From contig NZ_JAASAG010000008.1 of assembly GCF_012726265.1 (NCBI RefSeq), positions 310,001 through 374,000 of the forward strand: a stretch of DNA of 64,000 nucleotides, in the 5' to 3' direction. A model generated the notes under the pieces. The model saw only the letters and a list, made by a program, of their open reading frames with translations, did no database searches and was not told the DNA's origin. This stretch comes from Streptomyces sp. HNM0575 (GTDB lineage: Bacteria; Actinomycetota; Actinomycetes; Streptomycetales; Streptomycetaceae). The position numbers and the translations under genes are program-made. Below, in pieces: positions 36,412-44,593 of the stretch (position 1 is the first letter of the stretch; each line of letters begins with the position of its first letter).

Positions 36412-37229
36412 GGATCGACGTCGTCACCATCTTCCCCGAGTATCTGGAGCCGCTGAACGTCTCCCTCGTCGGCAAGGCCCGAGCCCGCGGCCTGCTCGAC
36501 GTCCGCGTTCACGACCTGCGCGCGTGGACCCACGACCGGCACCACACCGTGGACGACACCCCGTACGGCGGCGGACCAGGCATGGTCATGAAGCCCGAGC
36601 CCTGGGGCGAGGCCCTCGACGAGATCATCGGCCCGGCCGCGGCGTCCCCCGCACCGCCCCCCGTGCTGATCGTGCCCACCCCCAGCGGCCGTCCCTTCGA
36701 CCAGGAGCTGGCAGTCGAGCTGTCCCGCGCACCCTGGCTCGTCTTCACGCCGGCCCGCTACGAGGGCATCGACCGCCGGGTCGTCGACGACTACGCGGAG
36801 CGCCTCGAAGTCCACGAGGTCTCCATCGGCGACTACGTACTGGCCGGCGGTGAGGCGCCCGTACTGGTCATGGTGGAGGCCGTCGCGCGGCTGCTGCCGG
36901 GCGTGCTCGGCAACGCCGAGTCGCACCGGGACGACTCCTTCGCGGCAGGGACGATGGCCGGCCTGCTGGAGGGCCCCGTCTATACGAAGCCCCCGCTGTG
37001 GCGGGACCGCGGCATCCCCGACGTGCTGCTCAGCGGGCATCACGGCCGCATCGCCCGCTGGCGCCGGGACCAGGCCCTGGCCCGTACGGCCGCGAACCGC
37101 CCCGATCTCATCGCCCGCTGCGACCCGGCCACCCTCGACGCCGGCGACCGTGCCGAGCTGGAGCGCCTGGGCTGGACCGAGGGACCGGACGGCCGATTTT
37201 GGCCGACCGGGGAGCACGTGGAAGAATAG
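36408..37229 (+). CDS. trmD: tRNA (guanine-N1)-methyltransferase TrmD
   Basis: TrmD methylates G37 of tRNAs, preventing frameshifts. The SPOUT knot motifs are present: [16 protein letters not shown] at the start, [20 protein letters not shown] near 45-64, the S-adenosylmethionine-binding [13 protein letters not shown] near 112, and [31 protein letters not shown] near 140-170. The C-terminal helical domain is complete. GTG 36408 is coupled to rimM by overlap. Length 273 is normal for actinobacteria. Confidence 0.97.
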   Translation: MRIDVVTIFPEYLEPLNVSLVGKARARGLLDVRVHDLRAWTHDRHHTVDDTPYGGGPGMVMKPEPWGEALDEIIGPAAASPAPPPVLIVPTPSGRPFDQELAVELSRAPWLVFTPARYEGIDRRVVDDYAERLEVHEVSIGDYVLAGGEAPVLVMVEAVARLLPGVLGNAESHRDDSFAAGTMAGLLEGPVYTKPPLWRDRGIPDVLLSGHHGRIARWRRDQALARTAANRPDLIARCDPATLDAGDRAELERLGWTEGPDGRFWPTGEHVEE

Positions 37230-37358
37230 GCGGCTGCCCGTACCCGGCGCGCGACCCTGCCACAGGGGGACCGACGCCCGCACGGGGCGGCGCTCTCCAG
37301 TCAGCATCACGATCATTCCGCTGATGACCTGTGGCATCGGCGAGGAAAGCAGACGATC

Positions 37359-37709
37359 ATGTCTCAGCTTCTTGAGAACCTCGACGCGGCTTCGCTGCGC
37401 GACAACGTCCCGGCCTTCAGGCCCGGCGACACGGTCAACGTCCACGTACGCGTCATCGAGGGCAACCGCTCGCGTGTGCAGCAGTTCAAGGGCGTCGTCA
37501 TCCGCCGCCAGGGCGGCGGTGTGCGGGAGACCTTCACCGTCCGCAAGGTCAGCTTCGGCGTCGGCGTCGAGCGCACCTTCCCGGTTCACACCCCGATCGT
37601 GGAGAAGATCGAGGTCGTGACCCGCGGTGACGTGCGCCGCGCGAAGCTGTACTACCTGCGTCAGCTCCGCGGCAAGGCCGCCAAGATCAAGGAGAAGCGC
37701 GAGAACTGA
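37359..37709 (+). CDS. rplS: Ribosomal protein L19
   Basis: The 116-residue L19 begins [32 protein letters not shown] and has the typical [23 protein letters not shown] core and [17 protein letters not shown] end. It is a 50S protein at the subunit interface. A leader of 129 nt separates it from trmD; I see a possible ribosome-binding site GAGGAAAG but no recognised regulatory RNA. Confidence 0.97.
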   Translation: MSQLLENLDAASLRDNVPAFRPGDTVNVHVRVIEGNRSRVQQFKGVVIRRQGGGVRETFTVRKVSFGVGVERTFPVHTPIVEKIEVVTRGDVRRAKLYYLRQLRGKAAKIKEKREN

Positions 37710-37752
37710 TCGAGCTGTCGGAGGTCCGGCGGGCGGCTAGGCTTTCGGCCCG

Positions 37753-38475
37753 ATGGACACCGAGACGCAGCAGCAGGACGATGCGGAGCGGGACCGCTCC
37801 TCCGGCCCGTTGGGGCAGGTATGGAGGGGATGGTCGCGCTCCGCTCGTTTGTGTGCGGTCATTGCGTCGCTGCTCAGCGGGCTGCTGCTGGTCAGCGCGT
37901 TCGTGGCACAGCCTTTTTTGATCCCGTCTGCATCAATGACCCCCACGCTGGAGGTCGGTGACCGGATACTGGTGAACAAGCTTGCCTATCGGATCGGCAA
38001 CTCTCCGGCCCGCGGGGACGTTGTTGTGTTCGACGGCAGAGGTTCGTTCATGGACGAGGAGGGTACCGGCGGCAATCCGGTGACCGGTCTGTTGCGAGGG
38101 GCCGGTGCTGCGCTCGGCCTGGTGGAGCCGGCCGAGACGGACTACGTGAAGCGTGTGATCGGCGTCGGCGGGGATCGGGTCCGGTGCTGCGACAAGCGCG
38201 GAAGGATCGAGGTGAACGGTGTTCCGCTGGACGAGGGCTATCTGCATGGCGGTGACGACCCGTCAGCCGTGCCGTTCGATATCGAAGTGCCGCAGGGGCG
38301 GTTGTGGGTGATGGGCGATCACCGTTCCGATTCCAGCGACTCTCGGGACCACCTCGGCGACGCCGGTGGAGGTACCGTTCCTGTAGAGCGGGTGATCGGG
38401 CGGGCCGACGGGATCGCGTGGCCGACGGACCGCTGGGGAGCGGTTCGCGGCGGCGGGGGAGGTGCCCATGAGTGA
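37753..38475 (+). CDS. sipW: Type I signal peptidase (SipW-like)
   Basis: This is the first of four tandem S26 signal peptidases. After a cytoplasmic N-terminus, one membrane span lies at about residues 33-53. The catalytic Ser is in IPSASMTPTLEVGDRILVNKL and the catalytic Lys in YVKRVIGVGGDRV, with the conserved MGDHRSDSSDSRDHLG box near the end. There is no strong second C-terminal membrane span. It is slightly less GC-rich at third positions than neighbours. ATG 37753 is the start, 43 nt after rplS. The gene order rplS-sipWXYZ is as in S. coelicolor and S. lividans. Confidence 0.92.
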   Translation: MDTETQQQDDAERDRSSGPLGQVWRGWSRSARLCAVIASLLSGLLLVSAFVAQPFLIPSASMTPTLEVGDRILVNKLAYRIGNSPARGDVVVFDGRGSFMDEEGTGGNPVTGLLRGAGAALGLVEPAETDYVKRVIGVGGDRVRCCDKRGRIEVNGVPLDEGYLHGGDDPSAVPFDIEVPQGRLWVMGDHRSDSSDSRDHLGDAGGGTVPVERVIGRADGIAWPTDRWGAVRGGGGGAHE

Positions 38476-40150
38476 CAGGGTCGGCCCCGCGCGCAACCGC
38501 CGGTACGACTACGGCGTGCCGAGCGACTACGACGACGAGCCGTACGACGGCCGGTACGACCGTCGTGGAGCGAACGGCGCGAACGGCTACGGCAGTTCGG
38601 ACGGCGGCGGCTACGCCGGCCCGAACGGAGCCGACGCATACGGCGCCCCGAACGGCAACGGCTACGCCAATGGAAACGGCTACGTAAACGGCAACGGCTA
38701 CGGCGCCCCCAACGGCAACGGCAACGGCAACGGCTACGCCGGCAACGGGAACGGTTACGGCGCTCCGAACGGCAACGGATACGCCAACGGCAATGGGAAC
38801 GGCGCAGCGCCGTACCCCGGTTTCAACGGACGCAACGGCGGCCCCGACGGCTCCGATTACTACTCCGGCGACTACGACTACACCGAACCGTACGAGTACT
38901 TCGGCAGCTCCCAGGGCCGCCCCGGCGGCAATGGCGCCCCGAACTCCAACGGTTATGCCGTACCCAACGGCTACGGCTACGGCGCCCCCACCGGCAACGG
39001 CCTGGGAGCGTCCCCCACCGGCGCCCCGCCCGGACGCGTACCGCCGCCGTCCAACTTCCCGCCGAACGCCCCGCTTCCGCCGCCCCAGGTGAGTTCCGGC
39101 GAGACCATGCGGCTCAGTGCCTACTCGGCACGGCTGATGGATCTGCCCGGCCGCGAGACCAGGGACGAGCGGCTCGGCATTCCGCCCGGCCCGAGCGGCG
39201 GACGGGCCGAACGCCGCCGCGCGGCAAAGCGCGTCAAGCGGCGCAGACGCCTGTCGGTGACGAAGGAGATACCGATACTCGTCGGCGTCGCCCTGATCAT
39301 CGCGCTGGTGCTGAAGACCTTCCTCGTCCAGGCCTTCGTGATCCCCTCCGGCTCGATGGAGCAGACGATCCGCATCGGCGACCGCGTACTGGTCGACAAG
39401 CTGACGCCCTGGTTCGGCACGAAGCCCGAACGCGGCGACGTCGTCGTCTTCCAGGACCCGGGCGGCTGGCTGCCGGCGAGCGAGAAGAAGCGCGGCAAGG
39501 ACCCGGTCGGCATCAAGCAGGGCAAGGAACTCCTGACCTTCATCGGTCTTCTGCCGTCGGACGACGAGCAGGACCTGATCAAACGTGTCATCGCCGTCGG
39601 CGGCGACAAGGTCAAGTGCTGTAACGCACAGGGCAAAGTGACCGTGAACGGCAAGCCGCTCGACGAGCCGTACATCAATCCGGGCAACAAGCCCTCGGAG
39701 ATCAACTTCGACGTCAACGTGCCGGTGGGCCGCGTGTTCGTCATGGGCGACCACCGTGCCAACTCGGCCGACTCCCGCTTCCACCTGCGCGACAAGGGGA
39801 ACGGCACCGTTCCCGAGAGCGAGGTGCAGGGGCGGGCGGTCGTCATCGCCTGGCCGTTCGACCACTGGGGCAAGCTGGAGGCGTCGAACACCTTCAGCGC
39901 GGTTCCCCAAGCCGCGGGCGGTTCCTCGGCCGCGGGTCCGCCGATCGGGGCCGGGGACGACCTTGTGACGCAATATCCGATCCCTGCGGAACTCCCGCTC
40001 GTTATGGGAGTGGTGGGCCTGTCCCGGCTCTGGGACAGGCGGCAGTGGATTGTGAGGAGTGGTTGTGGGGGACTTGGCGGTCGGCGCTCGTTCCGGTTCC
40101 GGCGAGAACGAGGGCGAGGGCGAGAGCGGCACGGAGCACAGGAGCCCTGA
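38468..40150 (+). CDS. sipX: Type I signal peptidase (SipX-like) with expanded Asn/Gly/Tyr-rich N-terminus
   Basis: ATG 38468 follows a GGGGGAGG ribosome-binding site and overlaps the end of sipW by 8 bp. The first 270 or so residues are cytoplasmic and extraordinarily rich in Asn, Gly and Tyr, built of repeating N-G-N-G-Y and G-A-P-N-G-N units. The peptidase domain follows: one membrane span (PILVGVALIIALVLKTFLV), catalytic Ser in IPSGSMEQTIRIGDRV, catalytic Lys in LIKRVIAVGGDKV, and MGDHRANSADSRFHL. Length 560 contrasts with about 320 in S. coelicolor as I remember. The C-terminal 29 residues overlap the next gene in another frame and are Arg-rich, so the exact stop context is unusual. Confidence 0.88.
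   Translation: MSDRVGPARNRRYDYGVPSDYDDEPYDGRYDRRGANGANGYGSSDGGGYAGPNGADAYGAPNGNGYANGNGYVNGNGYGAPNGNGNGNGYAGNGNGYGAPNGNGYANGNGNGAAPYPGFNGRNGGPDGSDYYSGDYDYTEPYEYFGSSQGRPGGNGAPNSNGYAVPNGYGYGAPTGNGLGASPTGAPPGRVPPPSNFPPNAPLPPPQVSSGETMRLSAYSARLMDLPGRETRDERLGIPPGPSGGRAERRRAAKRVKRRRRLSVTKEIPILVGVALIIALVLKTFLVQAFVIPSGSMEQTIRIGDRVLVDKLTPWFGTKPERGDVVVFQDPGGWLPASEKKRGKDPVGIKQGKELLTFIGLLPSDDEQDLIKRVIAVGGDKVKCCNAQGKVTVNGKPLDEPYINPGNKPSEINFDVNVPVGRVFVMGDHRANSADSRFHLRDKGNGTVPESEVQGRAVVIAWPFDHWGKLEASNTFSAVPQAAGGSSAAGPPIGAGDDLVTQYPIPAELPLVMGVVGLSRLWDRRQWIVRSGCGGLGGRRSFRFRRERGRGRERHGAQEP
38560..38830 (+). repeat. Degenerate Asn-Gly-Tyr coding repeats in sipX
   Basis: This stretch is made of degenerate GGCAACGG/AACGGCTAC-type units encoding N-G and N-G-Y repeats. 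Copies vary in length and sequence, typical of an expanding minisatellite within a reading frame. Confidence 0.85.
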
Positions 40151-41150
40151 CGCATCCGCGTCCTCCACATCCGTGTCCGCTTCCGGACTCGAGGCACAGA
40201 CAGCGGCGCGTGACGCGCCGACCGCAGAGAAAGGCAGTGACATCAGCGTGAGCACGGGTGCGGAGGACGGCACCACAAGTGATCACACGTCGGACGCACA
40301 ACACGGCAGGCATCAGCGGTCGTTCTGGAAGGAGTTGCCGGTTCTCATCGGCATCGCGCTGATCCTCGCCCTGCTGATCAAGACGTTCCTCGTCCAGGCG
40401 TTCTCCATCCCGTCGAACTCGATGCAGAACACGCTTCAGGTCGGGGACAGGGTGCTGGTCGACAAGTTCACGCCCTGGTTCGGGTCCGAGCCGGAGCGGG
40501 GAGAGATCGTCGTCTTCCACGACCCGGGCGGCTGGCTGAACGAGGCTCCCGTGCCGGAGCCCAGCGGCGTCGGCGGTGCCATCCAGACCGTGCTCAGCGC
40601 CGTCGGCCTGATGCCGTCCGCCGACGAGCAGGACCTGATCAAGCGCGTCGTCGCCGTGGGCGGCGACAGGGTCGAGTGCAAGCGCGGCGGCCCGGTGAAG
40701 GTCAACGGCAAGGCGCTCGACGAGTCGTATCTCTTCCCCGGGAACACCCCGTGCGACGACAAGCCCTTCGGCCCGGTCGAGGTCCCCATCGGGAAGATGT
40801 GGGTGATGGGCGACCACCGTCAGGACTCCCTGGACTCGCGCTTCCATCAGAAGCTGGACAACGGCATGATCCCGACGGACAGGGTCGTCGGACGCGCCCT
40901 CGTCGTGGCCTGGCCGGTCACACGGTGGTCCGCGCTGCCGGTGCCCGACACCTTCGAGGAGAACGGTCTGGCCGCGAAGGCCGTGGGCGGGGCGCCCGCG
41001 GCTCTCGGCATGGCCGGGGCGGTGCCGCTGGTGATGTGGCGGCGCAGGAGGCGCACGGCACAGGCGCCGGCCAAGACCGCGAGCGGTGCCTCGGCGGCGG
41101 CCGTCGAGCGGGGCCCCGACCCCTCCGCCGGACCCGCCGTCAACGGCTGA
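40065..41150 (+). CDS. sipY: Type I signal peptidase (SipY-like)
   Basis: GTG 40065 has GAGGAG 5 nt upstream (40054-40059) and gives the N-terminus MGDLAVGARSG, which matches my memory of SipY. An in-frame GTG at 40248 is an alternative. After a disordered acidic N-terminal region, the membrane span PVLIGIALILALLIKTFLV, the catalytic Ser in IPSNSMQNTLQVGDRV and the catalytic Lys in LIKRVVAVGGDRV are intact. MGDHRQDSLDSRFH follows, then a second hydrophobic span and RRRRR near the C-terminus. The 5' 86 bp overlap sipX in a different frame, unusually long for adjacent genes. Confidence 0.9.
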   Translation: MGDLAVGARSGSGENEGEGESGTEHRSPDASASSTSVSASGLEAQTAARDAPTAEKGSDISVSTGAEDGTTSDHTSDAQHGRHQRSFWKELPVLIGIALILALLIKTFLVQAFSIPSNSMQNTLQVGDRVLVDKFTPWFGSEPERGEIVVFHDPGGWLNEAPVPEPSGVGGAIQTVLSAVGLMPSADEQDLIKRVVAVGGDRVECKRGGPVKVNGKALDESYLFPGNTPCDDKPFGPVEVPIGKMWVMGDHRQDSLDSRFHQKLDNGMIPTDRVVGRALVVAWPVTRWSALPVPDTFEENGLAAKAVGGAPAALGMAGAVPLVMWRRRRRTAQAPAKTASGASAAAVERGPDPSAGPAVNG

Positions 41151-41229
41151 CCTCCCCCCGTACTCAGGGCTCTCTACCCCGGGTAAGGTGCGCCCAGACC
41201 GAAGCGGCGAGCTGACCGGGAGTGCGGGA

Positions 41230-41958
41230 ATGGGCAAGGCTGGACGTACGGGCACAAGTCACGGTCGCCTCGGGCATGCCCTCTCGGGCGTCGCCGTCGC
41301 AGTCGGCTGTGTGCTCTTCCTGGGCGCTTTCGCACTGGGTGCCGTGCTCTACCAGCCGTACACGGTCCCGACGGACTCCATGGATCCGACCGTCAAGGCG
41401 GGCGACAGAGTGCTCGCCGAGCGGATAGACGGCAAGGACGTGCGCCGCGGCGACGTCGTCGTCTTCCAGGACTCGGTGTGGGGCTCGGTCCCCATGGTCA
41501 AGCGCGTGGTGGGCACCGGCGGCGACAAGGTCGCCTGCTGTGACAAGCAGGGCCGGCTCTCCGTGAACGGCAAGACCATGCAGGAGCCGTATCTGAAGGA
41601 CACCGGACCCGACTCCCAGCCCCCGTTCAAGAGGACCACGGTGCCCCAGGGGAAGCTCTTCCTGCTGGGCGATCACCGCATGGACTCGGTGGACTCCCGC
41701 GTCCACCTCACGGACGGCGACCACGGAGCCGTCTCCCGTACGGCGGTGAACGCACGCGTGGACGCCATCGCCTGGCCCACCAGCGGGCTCGGGATGCTGG
41801 CACGGCCCGCGGGCTTCTCGGGGCTGCCGGGCGGTACGTCCAAGCCGGGGCCGTTGCAGCCCCTGCTGATCGCCGTCGTCGCCGGTGCGGCCCTGATCAT
41901 GGGCGGCGCGGCGTACGGCCCGATCGCGCGGCGGGCCGGACGGGGCACTCGCGGCTGA
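41230..41958 (+). CDS. sipZ: Type I signal peptidase (SipZ-like)
   Basis: ATG 41230 begins MGKAGRTGTSHGRLG. The membrane span VAVAVGCVLFLGAFALGAVL is followed by the catalytic Ser in VPTDSMDPTVKAGDRVL, Lys in MVKRVVGTGGDKV, and LGDHRMDSVDSRVHL. A second C-terminal hydrophobic span (PLLIAVVAGAALIMGGAAYG) gives the two-span topology. It is the fourth signal peptidase in the cluster. Four distinct enzymes suggest specialised or redundant processing of the large Streptomyces secretome. Confidence 0.92.
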   Translation: MGKAGRTGTSHGRLGHALSGVAVAVGCVLFLGAFALGAVLYQPYTVPTDSMDPTVKAGDRVLAERIDGKDVRRGDVVVFQDSVWGSVPMVKRVVGTGGDKVACCDKQGRLSVNGKTMQEPYLKDTGPDSQPPFKRTTVPQGKLFLLGDHRMDSVDSRVHLTDGDHGAVSRTAVNARVDAIAWPTSGLGMLARPAGFSGLPGGTSKPGPLQPLLIAVVAGAALIMGGAAYGPIARRAGRGTRG

Positions 41959-41997
41959 CGCACAATGGGGGGACGCACGGCTGAAGGGGAACATGCC

Positions 41998-42321
41998 ATG
42001 AGCGCCGAGGACCTCGAGAAGTACGAGACCGAGATGGAGCTGAAGCTCTACCGGGAGTACCGGGACGTCGTCGGTCTCTTCAAGTACGTGATCGAGACGG
42101 ACCGGCGGTTCTACCTCACCAACGACTACGAGATGCAGGTCCACTCCGTGCAGGGCGAGGTCTTCTTCGAGGTCTCGATGGCCGATGCCTGGGTGTGGGA
42201 CATGTACCGTCCCGCCCGGTTCGTCAAGCAGGTGCGGGTCCTGACCTTCAAGGACGTCAATATCGAGGAGCTCAACAAGAGCGACCTCGATCTTCCCGAG
42301 AACTCCGGCTTCAAGGGCTGA
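41998..42321 (+). CDS. DUF2469 protein
   Basis: The 107-residue protein MSAEDLEKYETEMELKLYREYRDVVGLFKYVIETDRRFYL... is the highly conserved actinobacterial DUF2469 protein found between the signal peptidases and yraN. It is mostly alpha/beta with no catalytic signature I recognise. ATG 41998 is chosen because the conserved protein begins here and an AAGGGGAA ribosome-binding site precedes it; the function is unknown to me. Confidence 0.92.
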   Translation: MSAEDLEKYETEMELKLYREYRDVVGLFKYVIETDRRFYLTNDYEMQVHSVQGEVFFEVSMADAWVWDMYRPARFVKQVRVLTFKDVNIEELNKSDLDLPENSGFKG

Positions 42322-42436
42322 ACCGGCGGGGCTGCGGCTTGCCGCTCGGCACGAAGAGGGCCGAGCGGAGGGCTGACCGGAGCGGGACGGCGGGGTCGTT
42401 GCGGGTACCGGAAGTCTCGCCCAGAGGGTGACGCGC

Positions 42437-42463
42437 TTATCCACAGCGGCCTGGTTGTCCCCA
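42437..42463 (+). promoter_or_regulatory. Two DnaA-box-like sequences upstream of yraN
   Basis: TTATCCACA (42437-42445), a perfect DnaA box, and TTGTCCCCA (42455-42463), one mismatch from TTGTCCACA, lie in the same orientation 18 bp apart in the 206-bp gap between DUF2469 and yraN. Confidence 0.5.
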
Positions 42464-42527
42464 GATTTCGTCCTTGATCATCTTCGTTCCTCCACCTCCA
42501 TCACAGTCGGTGACGGAGGTGGTGCTG

Positions 42528-42911
42528 ATGAGCGCCCGTAGAGCCCTCGGACGTTACGGCGAGGATGTGGCAGCCCGGCGGCTGCGTCAGTCAGGGATGG
42601 TGGTGCTGGAGCGCAACTGGCGCTGCACCGACGGAGAGCTCGACATCGTCGCGCGGGACCGCGACGCCCTCGTGATCTGCGAGGTCAAGACGCGGCGGAC
42701 GGGCCGGGGAGGCGCCTTCGAGCATCCGATGTCCGCCGTCACCCCCGCCAAGTCGGCACGGCTTCGGAGGCTGGCCTCGCGCTGGCTCACCGAGCGGTGG
42801 CTGGCGCGGTACGGGCAGCCGCCCCGCGGCGGTGTCCGCATCGACCTGGTCGGGGTGCTGCTCCCGGAGCGGGGCGCCCCCTTGGTGCAGCACGCACGAG
42901 GGGTGGCCTGA
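42528..42911 (+). CDS. YraN/UPF0102 family protein
   Basis: The 127-residue protein has the restriction-endonuclease-like core of UPF0102: [12 protein letters not shown], the acidic [12 protein letters not shown], and VICEVKTRR, which together give the D-ExK arrangement. ATG 42528 has GGAGG (42515-42519) 8 nt upstream. The stop overlaps the comM start by one base. UPF0102 proteins are often encoded beside comM-dprA and may act in DNA processing, but this is not shown. Confidence 0.92.
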   Translation: MSARRALGRYGEDVAARRLRQSGMVVLERNWRCTDGELDIVARDRDALVICEVKTRRTGRGGAFEHPMSAVTPAKSARLRRLASRWLTERWLARYGQPPRGGVRIDLVGVLLPERGAPLVQHARGVA

Positions 42912-44593
42912 TGGGCTTCGCGCGTACGTGCTCGGTGGCGCTCGTCGGGGTGGAGGGCGTCGTCGTCGAGGTGCAGGCCGACCTCGAGCCCGGAGTCGCC
43001 ACGTTCACGCTCGTTGGGCTGCCCGACAAGAGCCTCACCGAGAGCCGCGACCGCGTGAGGGCAGCAGTCGTCAACGCCGGTGCGGATTGGCCGCAGCGGA
43101 AGCTGACCGTAGGGCTGAGTCCCGCAGCGGTTCCCAAGAGCGGCAGCGGATTCGACCTCGCCGTCGCCTGCGCGGTGCTCGGCGCCGCCGAGCGCATCGA
43201 CCCGCGGAGCATCGCCGACCTGATGATGCTGGGCGAACTCGGGCTGGACGGGCGGGTGCGCCCCGTGCGCGGAGTGCTGCCCGCCGTACTGGCGGCGGCG
43301 GACGCGGGCCATCGGCAGGTCGTGGTCGCCGAGGAGGCCGTGCCGGAGGCATCGCTGGTGCCCGGCGTGAGCGTCATCGGGGTCCGCAGCCTGGGGAAGT
43401 TGATTGCGCTCCTCAACGACGAACCGCCACCGGAGGAGGCGCCGGCGGACGACTCGGGAATGGAAGGCCTTTCTCCGGACGGGCCGGGCCCGGAGCGCAG
43501 CCCGCCCGTGCTGTCGCTCCACAGTGCCGGCTGGGCGGCGCCGGGCCTCACGCGGGAGCCGGAGCGGATGCTGGACATGGCGGACGTCGCCGGGCAGAGC
43601 ACGGCCCGCAGCGCACTGGAGGTGGCGGCGGCCGGCAGGCACCACATCTTCTTCGGGGGGCCTCCCGGCGCGGGCAAGACGATGCTCGCCGAACGCCTGC
43701 CGGGGCTGCTGCCCGCGCTGACATCGCAGGAGTCGCTGGAGGCCACCGCCGTGCACTCCGTCGCGGGTGTGCTGCCGCCCGGGCAGCCGCTGGTCACACG
43801 GCCTCCGTACTGCGCGCCTCACCATTCGGCCACCATGGCCTCGCTGATCGGGGGCGGCTCGGGCCTGCCCCGGCCCGGCGCGGTGTCCATGGCCCACCAC
43901 GGAGTTCTCTTTCTGGACGAGGCCGCGGAATGCGGTGTGCGCGTGCTCGACGCGATGAGGCAGCCGCTGGAGTCCGGGCACGTGGTCGTCGCCCGTGCCT
44001 CCGGGATGATGCGAATGCCCGCCCGCTTCCTGCTGGTTCTCGCCGCCAACCCGTGTCCCTGCGGACGGCACGGCATGACGGGCGGAGGCTGCGAGTGCCG
44101 TCCCGCGTCCGTCAGGCGCTACCGGGCGAGGCTCTCCGGACCTCTGATGGACCGCGTCGACCTCAGGGTCCAGGTCAAGCCGCTCTCACGCTCCGAACTC
44201 GCGGGTCTGCACGGGAAGGCGGAGAACACCGCGGCCGTCGCCGAGCGCGTACGGGCCGCTCGCGAACGGGCCTCCGCGCGCTACGTGGGCACTCCGTGGT
44301 CGGCGAACAGCGATGTCCCGGGGCATGAACTGCGCACCCGCTGGCCCGCCGAGCCCGGCGCCCTGAGCAGGGCGGAGGAAGACATGGAGCACGGGCTGCT
44401 GACGGCACGAGGCATGGACCGGGTCCTCCGCGTGGCCTGGACGGTCGCGGACCTGGCCGGGCACGACCGCCCGACGGCACAGGACGTCGACTGGGCGCTC
44501 GAGTTGCGCACGGGCATCAGGCGGGGCACCGCCCTGTCGACCGTCTCGGCCGCATCCGCGGCGACCCCTGCCGCACCCCGGAGGGGCCGGTGA
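42911..44593 (+). CDS. comM: ComM-like Mg-chelatase/YifB AAA+ ATPase
   Basis: The 560-residue protein has an N-terminal Lon-like domain (VALVGVEGVVVEVQADLEPG, LPDKSLTESRDRVRAAV) and a central AAA+ module with Walker A GGPPGAGKTML and Walker B GVLFLDEAAECG. The C-terminal Mg-chelatase-like region has RYRARLSGPLMDRVDL. ComM is a branch-migration helicase aiding integration of DNA in transformable bacteria; its role in Streptomyces is uncertain. Start ATG 42911 overlaps the yraN stop, and the stop overlaps dprA by 4 bp, so yraN-comM-dprA is one operon. Confidence 0.95.
   Translation: MGFARTCSVALVGVEGVVVEVQADLEPGVATFTLVGLPDKSLTESRDRVRAAVVNAGADWPQRKLTVGLSPAAVPKSGSGFDLAVACAVLGAAERIDPRSIADLMMLGELGLDGRVRPVRGVLPAVLAAADAGHRQVVVAEEAVPEASLVPGVSVIGVRSLGKLIALLNDEPPPEEAPADDSGMEGLSPDGPGPERSPPVLSLHSAGWAAPGLTREPERMLDMADVAGQSTARSALEVAAAGRHHIFFGGPPGAGKTMLAERLPGLLPALTSQESLEATAVHSVAGVLPPGQPLVTRPPYCAPHHSATMASLIGGGSGLPRPGAVSMAHHGVLFLDEAAECGVRVLDAMRQPLESGHVVVARASGMMRMPARFLLVLAANPCPCGRHGMTGGGCECRPASVRRYRARLSGPLMDRVDLRVQVKPLSRSELAGLHGKAENTAAVAERVRAARERASARYVGTPWSANSDVPGHELRTRWPAEPGALSRAEEDMEHGLLTARGMDRVLRVAWTVADLAGHDRPTAQDVDWALELRTGIRRGTALSTVSAASAATPAAPRRGR

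Noticed and set aside
38048-40276. 742-codon minus-strand frame with Val/Ala-rich repeats opposite sipX
   Set aside because: It is the antisense reading of the Asn-Gly-Tyr repeat and the signal peptidase domain.
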